Source: Thermoplasmata archaeon
GTDB taxonomy: Archaea > Thermoplasmatota > Thermoplasmata > Lutacidiplasmatales > UBA184
DNA length: 48,810 bases
Assembly: GCA_030041075.1 (NCBI GenBank)
Contig: JASHOP010000075.1
Span: forward strand, 1-48,810
Direction of reading: 5' to 3'
Below are positions 15,746 to 22,922 of this stretch, in pieces. The position numbers and the translations under genes were made by a program. Below the pieces are notes generated by a model. That model was not told the origin of the DNA. It was given only the letters and a program-made list of their open reading frames with translations, and ran no database searches. The stretch's first letter is position 1. Each line of letters opens with the position of its first letter.

Positions 15746-16738
15746 TCAGGCGTCGCGCCCCGCATCCCCGGGGCCATCCCGGCCCGCGCCGGCGCCGATC
15801 GTGAGCACCGTCTTCCCCTCGGCGCCTCCGCCGCGGATCCTGGTGAGGACCTGCGGTGCGTCGGCGAGCGGACGGACGGCGCGGACCGGGACCCTGACCC
15901 GACCCGCGGCGACCTCGGTGCCGATCCTGTCGAGGAGAGCGGCCGAGGGGGTGAGGTCGATGTTCCGGGTCCGGGTACCGGCGCCCGGAGGAGCCTCGTC
16001 CGGTGCGGCATGGACCGTCGTTCCTGCGATCCCGCCGCTCCGAACGAGCGCGGCGTACGCGGGAAACGCGGCGGAGCTGCTGGCGAGGTCCAGGAGGCCA
16101 TCGACCCCGTCGGGATGACTCCGGCGGATCCGCTCGACGGCGTCGGGCTCGTCCCGCGCCATCACCTCGGTCGCTCCGAGGCTGCGGACGTAATCCGACG
16201 AAGCCGCCCGCGTCAGGGCGATCACGCGGAGCCCCCGCGACGCGGCCAACTGGACCGCGAACGAGCCGACCCCACCCGACGCCCCGATGACCAGGAGGGT
16301 TTGGCCCCGGGCGAGCCCGAGGGTGTCGAGGGCGTGGAGCGCGGTCATCCCCGCGGTGGGGATCGCCGCGGCCTCGACCGCTTCCGTCCGGGAGGGGATG
16401 CGGGCCACCGCGTTCGACTGGGGGACGGTCGTGTACTCGCAGTAGGTCCCGGTGCCGACCGGTGCGTGGAGGAACTGTCCGAACACGCGGTCCCCGGAAT
16501 CGAACCGGGTCACCCCCGGACCGACCGCCTCGACCGTTCCGGCGCCGTCGACTCCGAGCACCAACGGAAACCGGTGGGGCATCACGCTCGCCAGAATCCC
16601 CTCCGCGATCTTCGCGTCGTACGGATTGACCCCGGCGGCACCGACCCGCACGAGCAGCTCCCCCGGGCCGGCGACCGGCTTCGGGAGTTCGATGAGCTCG
16701 GGCGGAGCACGGAACGAGCGGACGGCAATCGCCTGCAT
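15746..16738 (-). CDS. Zinc-free medium-chain alcohol dehydrogenase / quinone oxidoreductase-like protein
   Basis: A 330-residue MDR-superfamily oxidoreductase, resembling NADPH:quinone reductase/enoyl reductase. An N-terminal GroES-like domain ('GELLVRVGAAGVNPYDAKIAEG') is followed by a Rossmann domain with 'LLVIGASGGVGSFAVQLAASRG' at about residues 150-171. Structural and catalytic zinc cysteines are absent, which argues for a quinone or enone reductase. The start is placed at the ATG at 16738 rather than 16762. A TTTTAT box at 16761-16766 is then 26 nt upstream, the leaderless spacing, and the protein begins with the family-typical 'MQAIAVRSF'. Substrate unknown. The gene follows pstB on the same strand but has its own promoter. 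Confidence 0.83.
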   Translation of the reverse strand: MQAIAVRSFRAPPELIELPKPVAGPGELLVRVGAAGVNPYDAKIAEGILASVMPHRFPLVLGVDGAGTVEAVGPGVTRFDSGDRVFGQFLHAPVGTGTYCEYTTVPQSNAVARIPSRTEAVEAAAIPTAGMTALHALDTLGLARGQTLLVIGASGGVGSFAVQLAASRGLRVIALTRAASSDYVRSLGATEVMARDEPDAVERIRRSHPDGVDGLLDLASSSAAFPAYAALVRSGGIAGTTVHAAPDEAPPGAGTRTRNIDLTPSAALLDRIGTEVAAGRVRVPVRAVRPLADAPQVLTRIRGGGAEGKTVLTIGAGAGRDGPGDAGRDA

Positions 16739-16760
16739 GCCGCTGGAACGGGGAAACGCC

Positions 16761-16766
16761 ATAAAA
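16761..16766 (-). promoter_or_regulatory. TATA box of MDR oxidoreductase gene
   Basis: TTTTAT on the minus strand, centred 26 nt upstream of the ATG at 16738. It overlaps an alternative in-frame ATG at 16762, which argues against that upstream start. Confidence 0.5.
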
Positions 16767-16801
16767 CGGGGTCCGTGAACCGAGCCTCCCGGGGTGCGCC
16801 G

Positions 16802-17554
16802 TCAGCCGAAGCGGCCGTTCACGTAGTTCTCGGTCAGCGCCTCCTTCGGCCGGTCAAAGAACGTCGCCGACGGTCCCGTCTCGACGAGCTTGCCGAGATA
16901 CAGGAACGTCGCGAAGTCGGCGACGCGGCGGGCCTGGGCGATGTTGTGCGTCACGATGACGACCGAGTATTCGGTCTTGAGCCGCGCGAGGAGGTTTTCG
17001 ATCTTCGCCGTGGCGATCGGGTCGAGGGCGGAGCACGGCTCGTCCAGCAGGAGCACCTCGGGCCGCACCGCGAGCGCCCGCGCGATGCACAGGCGCTGCT
17101 GCTGACCTCCCGACAGGCTCGTCCCGGGGGCGTCGAGCGTGCCTTCGACCTCCTCCCACAGCCCCGCGGCCACGAGGGCGTCGACGACCCCCTCGTCGAG
17201 CTCGTCCCGGCGGCGGACCCCGAGCAGGCGGAGGCCGGCGGCGACGTTCTCGTAGATCGACATGTTCGCGAACGGGCTCGGTTTCTGGAAGACCATCCCG
17301 ACGCGGCAGCGGACCTCGACCGGATCGAGCGAGCGGAGGTCCTCGCCGTCGAGGCGGATCGTTCCCTCCGTGCGGGCGCGGGGGATCTCCTCGTGGAGCC
17401 GGTTGAGGCACCGTACGAACGTCGACTTGCCGCAGCCGGACGGGCCGATGATGGCGGTCGTCGCCCGGTCGGGAACGTCCATCGAGATCTCGTAGAGCGC
17501 CTGGCGCGGCCCGTACCACGCGCTGAGCTCCGCGACCTCCATCTTCGCGGTCAT
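16802..17554 (-). CDS. pstB: Phosphate ABC transporter ATPase
   Basis: The 250-residue ATPase of the Pst phosphate importer. It contains the PstB N-terminal 'LSAWYGPRQALYEI', Walker A 'GPSGCGKS', a Q-loop within 'VGMVFQKPSPF' (the PstB-specific 'FQkPnPF' motif), signature 'LSGGQQQRLCIARAL', Walker B 'VLLLDEPCSALDP' and switch 'VTHN'. The C-terminal 'ENYVNGRFG' is also family-typical. Start at 17554 lies 4 nt after the stop of pstCA, with GGAGGCGG a little further upstream than usual. It is the last gene of the phosphate operon. No phoU was found in the window. Confidence 0.95.
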   Translation of the reverse strand: MTAKMEVAELSAWYGPRQALYEISMDVPDRATTAIIGPSGCGKSTFVRCLNRLHEEIPRARTEGTIRLDGEDLRSLDPVEVRCRVGMVFQKPSPFANMSIYENVAAGLRLLGVRRRDELDEGVVDALVAAGLWEEVEGTLDAPGTSLSGGQQQRLCIARALAVRPEVLLLDEPCSALDPIATAKIENLLARLKTEYSVVIVTHNIAQARRVADFATFLYLGKLVETGPSATFFDRPKEALTENYVNGRFG

Positions 17555-17558
17555 CGGG

Positions 17559-19520
17559 TCAGTCCGCCTCCGAGGTCGCCGCGCTCCGGAGCGCGAGGCG
17601 GGCCGCGAGGCTGATCACCGCCATGATGAGCAGGAGGACGAGCGCCGCGCCCCACGCGTCCGCGATCAGGTTCGGCCCCGTCGAGTTGAGGAGGGCATCG
17701 TAGATGAACGGTGCGAGCGTCGCGACGGGGGCGTGGAGGCCGGAGAACCAGTAGACGCTCGAGCCGGCCGTGAGGAGGAGTGCGGCCGTCTCCCCGCCCG
17801 CCCGCCCGAGCGCGAGGAGATTGCCCGTCACGAGCGCCGGCCGGCAGCTGCCCAGCACCACCCTAAGCGTCACGCGGTGCCGGGGGAACCCGAGGGCGAG
17901 TGCGGCCTCCCGGACCCCCCGCGGCACGGTTCCCAGGGCCGTCGTGGTCGCGCGGGCGATGATCGGCAGCATCAGCACGGCCAGCGCCACGCCGCCGGAG
18001 AGCGCGCTGACCGCGTCGAGCCGGTCGTAGCGGAGGAACAGCGTGAACACGAACACACCGATCAGGATCGACGGGACGCCGGTCATCACGTCGACGAGCA
18101 GGCCGACGGCCTGCCCGAACCGGTTCCGCCCGTATTCGGAGAGGTAGATGCCCGTGAGCAGACCGGCCGGCACCGCGATCAACGAGGCCAGCCCGAGGAG
18201 GAGGAGGGTGCCTTGGATCGCAGGCCCGATCCCCCCGAGCGTGCAGTTCGTGATGCACTGCGGCGGGGGTTCGGAGGTATAGAACGACGGGCGCACGACC
18301 GCGGCTCCCCCCTGGGCCACGGCGGTATCCACCAAGCTCGCGAGAGGCAGGAACGCGAGCCCGAGGGCGACGACCAGGAGAGCGCCGATCGCGAGATGGA
18401 TCGCGCGGCGACGCCGCACGCGTCCCGCCCGGCCGGCGGCGACCCGGGGCCACCACGGCCGTCCCCCCAGCGGCCGGTCGCCGCCGGTCGCGGTCGGGGA
18501 GGTCCTGGGCCGCACGGTGCGACGCCGGGGGCGCGTGGCCGCCGACTCGGGCGCGTCGCGTGCCGACAGCCACCGAACGATCCCGCGCGCGGCCAGGTTG
18601 ACCGCCACCGACAGTCCGAATAGGATGAGTCCGAGCTCGACGAGGGCGCTGAGCGTGAGCCCGGCCGAGTCGCTGAACGATCCGACCAGGAGGCTCGGGA
18701 TCGTCACGCCCGTGGAGAGGAACGAGGTCGGAAGGAGCGGGATGTTCCCGATCACGAGGGCCACGGCGATCGTCTCGCCGATCGCCCGGCCGAATCCGAG
18801 CATCACGGCCCCGAGGATCCCCGGCCGCGCGGGGCGGAAGACCGCCATCCGCGTCGCGTCCCATCGGGTGGCGCCGAGGCTCAGCGCCGCCTCCCGCTGC
18901 GACCGCGGGACCGCTCGGAGCGCCTCGCGGGAGAGGGCCGCGACGGTCGGGATGACCATCACCGCGAGCACGACGCTCGCGGTCAGAAACCCGCTCCCGA
19001 GCGCCGGGCCGGTGAACGGGGGGGCCCCGCCCGTCAGCGCCATCAGCGCGGGCTCGACGGACCGCCGCATGAGCGGCACGAGCACGAGCAGCCCCCAGAT
19101 CCCGTAGACGATCGACGGGATCGCCGCCCCGAGGTCGAGCAGGTAGGCGAGCGGGGCGCGGAGCCGCCTCGGTCCGATCTCCGAGGAGAACAACGCGACG
19201 CCGAGAGCCACCGGGACCGCGAACAGCAACGCGAGCCCGCTCGTGAGCAGGGTCCCCGCGATCGCGGGCACCGCGGCGAACGCGCCGGCCGACGGGTCCC
19301 AGCTGTCGCTCAGCAGGAGGGCGAACCCGTACCGCCCGATCGCGGGACCCGCCTCCACCGCGAGGAGGGCGACAAACCCGATCGTGAGGAGGAGTACGCC
19401 GGCGGCAGCGGCCGTCGCGCCGCCCCGAAAGACCGTCCCGAGCCTTCTCAGGAACGCGAGGCGGGGGCCGACCGGCTCGGATGGGCCGGCTCGGGCGACT
19501 CCGGCCTCTCGACCCGCCAC
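17559..19520 (-). CDS. pstCA: Fused phosphate permease PstC-PstA
   Basis: A 653-residue protein containing both membrane subunits of the phosphate importer. Residues about 35-325 are PstC-like, with the coupling motif 'EAALSLGATRWDA' and 'GRAIGETIAVALVIGN'. A charged linker of about 55 residues rich in Arg/Pro/Gly follows. Residues about 385-653 are PstA-like, with 'EAALALGFPRHRVTLRVVL' and 'LGRAGGETAALLLTAG'. Each half has about six hydrophobic helices, so one chain may form the whole channel with two PstB subunits. The GTG at 19520 is 16 nt after pstS. No strong Shine-Dalgarno is visible, so the exact start is less sure. The extra extracellular loop in the PstA half contains a CxxxC pair ('QCITNCT'). 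Confidence 0.92.
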   Translation of the reverse strand: MAGREAGVARAGPSEPVGPRLAFLRRLGTVFRGGATAAAAGVLLLTIGFVALLAVEAGPAIGRYGFALLLSDSWDPSAGAFAAVPAIAGTLLTSGLALLFAVPVALGVALFSSEIGPRRLRAPLAYLLDLGAAIPSIVYGIWGLLVLVPLMRRSVEPALMALTGGAPPFTGPALGSGFLTASVVLAVMVIPTVAALSREALRAVPRSQREAALSLGATRWDATRMAVFRPARPGILGAVMLGFGRAIGETIAVALVIGNIPLLPTSFLSTGVTIPSLLVGSFSDSAGLTLSALVELGLILFGLSVAVNLAARGIVRWLSARDAPESAATRPRRRTVRPRTSPTATGGDRPLGGRPWWPRVAAGRAGRVRRRRAIHLAIGALLVVALGLAFLPLASLVDTAVAQGGAAVVRPSFYTSEPPPQCITNCTLGGIGPAIQGTLLLLGLASLIAVPAGLLTGIYLSEYGRNRFGQAVGLLVDVMTGVPSILIGVFVFTLFLRYDRLDAVSALSGGVALAVLMLPIIARATTTALGTVPRGVREAALALGFPRHRVTLRVVLGSCRPALVTGNLLALGRAGGETAALLLTAGSSVYWFSGLHAPVATLAPFIYDALLNSTGPNLIADAWGAALVLLLIMAVISLAARLALRSAATSEAD

Positions 19521-19536
19521 AACGCCCGCGTGCTGG

Positions 19537-20742
19537 CTAGGGGATCTGGGCCCCGTTGTACGTTATCCCGGCCACGGCGAGCGCGTCCGCGGCCAGGAGC
19601 GTGGCGGGCGGATTGATGTAATCGAGGCTCGCGGAGGTGCTCGGTCCGGAGACGACCACCCAGTCGAGCCACTGCACCAGCGCTTGTGCCCGGGCGGGGG
19701 AAGGCGAGTACCCGAGCGCCGCGTTCTCGAAGACCAGGAAGTAGCAGACGATCGCGAGAGGGTAGTCGCCGGAGGCGTTCGCATTGACCCACGACACGCC
19801 CGACCAGTTGCCCGAAGGAAGCGGGAACGAGTCGTTCGCGAAGTAGTTGACCGCGGCCTGGGTGTCCGCCACCGTGGGCTGGACGAACTGCCAGACGGGC
19901 CGGTGCGGGTCGAGAACCCCCGCCGTCGGCAGATGGTTGCTCTCCGCGTCGGCGAGATCGACGTAGCCGATCGTGTACGGCGTCTCCGCGACGTACTTCG
20001 CGAGCGCCGAGTTGCTCGACTCGCCGGTCTCGCCCGACACCGTCGGCCAGGTCGGGTCGACCGTCGTGCCCGGTCCGCTCGCCCACGCCGAGCTGTCGTC
20101 GGAGAGGAAGTTCGTCAGCACGAAGTTCGTTCCGGCCGAACCGGACCGCACCACCGGCAGGATCTGGTGGTCCGGAAGGCCGGAGGTGTTGGCGGCGAGC
20201 CCCGAATCGTCCCAGTTGGTGATCGTGCCCAGATAGATGTCGGCGAGGTCGACCCCGGTCAGGTTGAGCGTCCCCGAGAGGCTGGGGATGTTGTAGACGA
20301 TCGCCAAGGCGCCCCCGGTGACGGGGAGCGTCAGGATCGGTCCGGGCATGGTCGACAGCTCGGACGGGGTGACCGGCTCATCGGTCGCCGCGAAGTCCGC
20401 GGTCCCGGACGCCAGCGCCTCGATCCCGGCGACGGCGGTTTCCGAGACATAGTTCACCCGGTTCGAGCTGGAGCTCGCGTAGTCGACCTCCCACTGGCTC
20501 AGGAGCGGATTGAGGAAAGACGCCCCGTATCCCTCGAGCGTGGTGGAGGGAGTCGACGACGACGAAACGAGTCCGTACCACCCCGTCGCCCAGCCCGCCC
20601 CGACCAGAATGGCGACCAGCGCGATCACGCCCACGATGGTGTAGAGTCCCGCACGCCCACCTCGACGGCGCACGACGGGGCGCGGTGCCCCGGCGGCCGG
20701 GGGCGGTGCGGCGGGGGTGGCCGATCCGGCGTCCGAGCTCAT
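19537..20742 (-). CDS. pstS: Phosphate-binding protein
   Basis: A 401-residue PstS-like phosphate-binding protein. The N terminus is cytoplasmic and Pro/Ala/Arg-rich. One hydrophobic anchor lies at about residues 33-57, and the binding fold starts with 'LEGYGASFLNPLLSQWEVDY' (the 'GaGAtFp.Ply..W' family start). Phosphate-contact loops are recognisable: 'ATDEPVTPSEL' and 'RSGSAGTNFVLTNFL'. The long N-terminal cytoplasmic segment marks a membrane-anchored rather than free protein. The ATG at 20742 overlaps the stop of the preceding small ORF as ATGA, with GAGG upstream, suggesting translational coupling. Confidence 0.93.
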   Translation of the reverse strand: MSSDAGSATPAAPPPAAGAPRPVVRRRGGRAGLYTIVGVIALVAILVGAGWATGWYGLVSSSSTPSTTLEGYGASFLNPLLSQWEVDYASSSSNRVNYVSETAVAGIEALASGTADFAATDEPVTPSELSTMPGPILTLPVTGGALAIVYNIPSLSGTLNLTGVDLADIYLGTITNWDDSGLAANTSGLPDHQILPVVRSGSAGTNFVLTNFLSDDSSAWASGPGTTVDPTWPTVSGETGESSNSALAKYVAETPYTIGYVDLADAESNHLPTAGVLDPHRPVWQFVQPTVADTQAAVNYFANDSFPLPSGNWSGVSWVNANASGDYPLAIVCYFLVFENAALGYSPSPARAQALVQWLDWVVVSGPSTSASLDYINPPATLLAADALAVAGITYNGAQIP

Positions 20743-20948
20743 GGCGGCGTCCTCGCGAGGAGACTGGGACCGGCGGGCTCCATCCAGGATTGGGCCGACC
20801 GGGCCGGAGGGGTGGGCTCCTGGCCCGGTCGACCGGCGTAGGCATCTTCATACCGAGTCGCACCCTCCGCGGATCGAGGCGCCGCGCCACGGTCCACGGC
20901 GTCGCTTCTCGGGCCCGCGGGATCGGGACTCGGGGGGTTCGAACTCAT
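20739..20948 (-). CDS. Small leaderless ORF heading the phosphate operon
   Basis: A predicted 69-residue protein with no recognised family, rich in Pro, Ala, Ser and Arg and containing a 'RYEDAYAGRPG' segment. Two features support it as real. A TATA box at 20974-20979 lies 27-28 nt before its ATG, so the operon transcript should begin exactly here. Its TGA also overlaps the pstS ATG as ATGA. It has no membrane segment. Its N terminus ('MSSNPPSPDPAG') is faintly similar to that of PstS ('MSSDAGSATPAAPPP'). It may be a soluble accessory protein or a leader peptide coupling translation of pstS. An alternative GTG at 20960 would not fit the TATA spacing as well. Confidence 0.5.
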   Translation of the reverse strand: MSSNPPSPDPAGPRSDAVDRGAAPRSAEGATRYEDAYAGRPGQEPTPPARSAQSWMEPAGPSLLARTPP

Positions 20949-20973
20949 CGCAGCGAGCACGGTCGGCCGGGAA

Positions 20974-20979
20974 GATAAA
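20974..20979 (-). promoter_or_regulatory. TATA box of the phosphate operon
   Basis: The minus strand reads TTTATC in an AT-rich patch (AGTTTATCTT). Spacing to the ATG at 20948 is 27-28 nt. The box lies only about 20 bp from the left end of the insertion element. Confidence 0.6.
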
Positions 20980-20996
20980 CTCCCGGGTGTGGACCA

Positions 20997-21974
20997 TTAA
21001 TGAGTGGTTGTATCGACGCGGGTGACGGCGCGGGAGCGGATCTCCTCCTCGGTCGCGGTCCAGACGAACGGGCGGCGCCCGGCCCGGAACGTCGTGAAGT
21101 GGTGCTGGATCGCGCCGTGGAGTCGCGCGACGCTGGGGACGGTTCCCGACCGGACCCGCTTTCTCGTGAACTCCCCCACCAGGCGATCGAGGAGGCTCGA
21201 GGAGGAGCCCTCCGACGGCAGGAAGTGGAGGTAGAACCGGGGATGCCGGACGAGCCACCGCCTCACCTCCGGGGCGGTCGGGGCGACGCGGTTGTCGACG
21301 AGCAGGTGCACGTCGAGCTCTCGGGGCGTCTCGCGGTCGACCGTCTGAAGGAACGCGACGAACTCGGCCGCGCGGCTCCGCTCCTGGAACGCCGAGATGG
21401 CGCGACGCTCGCTGGGCCGGAGGGCCGAGCCGCGGGCCCGTTCGTCGACGGAGAACGCCATTGCCCGCTCCGGCGGGTTGAGGTAGAGCCCGACCAGGTC
21501 GGTCACTTTCCGGATGAACTCGGGACCGGAGCCCGGACGGAACGAGGCGGCGGCCCGGCGGGGCTCGAGGTGGTGCGCCTTCCAGACCCGCTGCACGGTC
21601 GACTTGCTGACGCCCATGTCCCGCGCGAGCGAGCGGGCCGACCAGTAGGGGGCGTGGGGGGGGCGGCGTCCGAGCGTCGATCGGACGATCGCCTGGATCG
21701 TGGACGTGGGAATCACTGGGGGACGTCCCGGCCTCGGCGCGTCCCGCTCGATCCCCGGGATCCGCTGCACGAGGAAGCGGCGGCGCCAGAGCGCCACCGT
21801 TCCCGGCGCGGTGCCGAGCTCCTCCGCGATCGTCCGGTTCTGGGCGCCGTCCGCGGCCCGGAGGACGATCCGGGCGCGGAAGGCGCGACGGGACGGGGTG
21901 GCGCGAGCCTGGACCCAGGCCAGCAACCGGCGGCGCTCGTCCCGGGTGAGGTGGACGGGAGGGGCTCGGCGCAC
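20997..21974 (-). CDS. IS630-family transposase, probably defective
   Basis: A 325-residue transposase. The N terminus has two helix-turn-helix regions (about 44-66 'RTIAEELGTAPGTVALWRRR' and 115-135 'SLARDMGVSKSTVQRVWKAH'). The catalytic part keeps 'SVDE' (D177) and 'LLVDN' (D227). Only about 50 residues separate these two aspartates, against roughly 95 in the family. The stretch that usually carries 'RHGT..LFAALD' strands is gone. In the third motif the usual 'SWLNQVE' reads 'SLLDRLV', with a glutamate two residues later (E268). It is therefore probably inactive, although the frame is open. The GTG start at 21974 is 27 nt from a TTTTAT box in the terminal repeat. Confidence 0.75.
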   Translation of the reverse strand: MRRAPPVHLTRDERRRLLAWVQARATPSRRAFRARIVLRAADGAQNRTIAEELGTAPGTVALWRRRFLVQRIPGIERDAPRPGRPPVIPTSTIQAIVRSTLGRRPPHAPYWSARSLARDMGVSKSTVQRVWKAHHLEPRRAAASFRPGSGPEFIRKVTDLVGLYLNPPERAMAFSVDERARGSALRPSERRAISAFQERSRAAEFVAFLQTVDRETPRELDVHLLVDNRVAPTAPEVRRWLVRHPRFYLHFLPSEGSSSSLLDRLVGEFTRKRVRSGTVPSVARLHGAIQHHFTTFRAGRRPFVWTATEEEIRSRAVTRVDTTTH

Positions 21975-22014
21975 GACCCCGGGAACGAACCCGACAACAT
22001 AAAATCATGTATTA
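20998..22014. mobile_element. IS630-like insertion element with TA flanks and imperfect terminal repeats
   Basis: A roughly 1-kb element whose single gene is an IS630-type transposase. TA dinucleotides flank both ends (20998-20999 and 22013-22014), the expected target of this family. Just inside them, the left ATGAGTGGTTGTAT and the reverse complement of the right end, ATACATGATTTTAT, match at 9 of 14 positions. The transposase stop codon (TAA) uses the left TA, and its TATA box lies in the right terminal repeat. It is inserted between the divergent phosphate operon and the APS kinase gene. Exact ends are tentative. Confidence 0.55.
21999..22005 (-). promoter_or_regulatory. TATA box of transposase inside the terminal repeat
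   Basis: ATTTTAT on the minus strand, centred about 27 nt upstream of the GTG start at 21974, giving a leaderless transposase message from within the right terminal repeat. Confidence 0.45.
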
Positions 22015-22238
22015 ACAGGTCATCCCGGCGCCGCTATCTTCCCGGCGGGATCCGCCCGGGCGTGCGGTCCGACGCGGGGACGGGAGCGCGGGGGGCACGA
22101 CGGATCGCCCCCCGGGCCCCGCGCCGGGTCGCCCGGACGGACCGGCTCGCCTCCGGGCCCGCGGTGGGGTCCCGGGCGCCCGCACCGCCGCCCGGGCCCC
22201 CAGCAACGACTTTCTATGCCGAACGCCGTCGCGCGGCG

Positions 22239-22793
22239 GTGCCGGCGAGCGACGCGGAGAGCGGGGGCGGGTTCGTCGCCTGGATCGAAGGGATCCCGCT
22301 CTCCGGCAAGACGACCCTCTCCCGGGCCGTCGCCGAGCGGCTGCGGGCCGCGGGCCACCGCGTCGAGGTGCTCGACGGCGACGAGGTCCGCCGGATCTTC
22401 TCCCCCGAGCTCGGGTACTCCCGCAAGGACCGCGAGTTCCACGCCCGGCGCGTGAGCTACGTCGCCCGGATGCTCGCCCGCAACGGCGTGGGCGTCCTGG
22501 TCGCCATGATCACACCGTACGAGACGTCGCGCCAGGCGGCGCGCGCGACGGTCGGGAGCGGATTCACCGAGATCTGGCTGAACTGCCCGCTCGAGGTGTG
22601 CCGGCAGCGAGATGCGAAGGGGCTCTACCGGACCTCGTCCCCGACGGGCGGGTCCCGGGTCACCGGGGTCGACGACCCGTTCGAGGAGCCGCTGAACCCC
22701 GATCTGGTCGTGGACACCGCGAACGGTACCGTCGAGCAGGGGACCCGGCAGATCCTCGAGCACCTCGCCCGGCGCCGGTTCATCCCGCCGTGA
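22239..22793 (+). CDS. cysC: Adenylylsulfate kinase (APS kinase)
   Basis: A 184-residue kinase expected to convert APS plus ATP to PAPS. P-loop 'GIPLSGKTTLS' (a variant of GLSGxGKST), then 'LDGDEVRRIFSPELGYSRKDREFHARRV', which matches the APS-kinase DGD and 'LGFS..DR..N..R' blocks, 'ITPYETSR' where most have 'ISPY', 'CPLEVCRQRDAKGLYR' and the late 'GVDDPFEEPLNPDL'. The usual phospho-serine position (ISPY) is threonine here. No ATG fits. The GTG at 22239 is chosen because a TTTCTATG box at 22211-22218 lies about 25 nt upstream, the leaderless spacing. No other sulfate-assimilation gene is in the window, so its use may be sulfation or sulfate activation elsewhere. Confidence 0.85.
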   Translation: MPASDAESGGGFVAWIEGIPLSGKTTLSRAVAERLRAAGHRVEVLDGDEVRRIFSPELGYSRKDREFHARRVSYVARMLARNGVGVLVAMITPYETSRQAARATVGSGFTEIWLNCPLEVCRQRDAKGLYRTSSPTGGSRVTGVDDPFEEPLNPDLVVDTANGTVEQGTRQILEHLARRRFIPP

Positions 22794-22882
22794 CCGTCCC
22801 CGGATCCGTCGGGGGGAGCTAGGGCCCCGGCTCGCCCGCCCCCGCGAACCGCTCCGGGGGCAGGACCCCGGACGCTGACGAG

Positions 22883-22902
22883 CCGGAACCCCCGGGTTCC
22901 GG
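22883..22902. repeat. 20-bp perfect inverted repeat between convergent genes
   Basis: CCGGAACCC-CC-GGGTTCCGG, 9-bp arms with a 2-base spacer, 21 nt past the thermopsin stop and 90 nt past the cysC stop. No T-tract follows on either strand. It could be a transcript-end hairpin or a protein site. Confidence 0.4.
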
Positions 22903-22922
22903 GGGGACCGGGGGGGCGCCGT

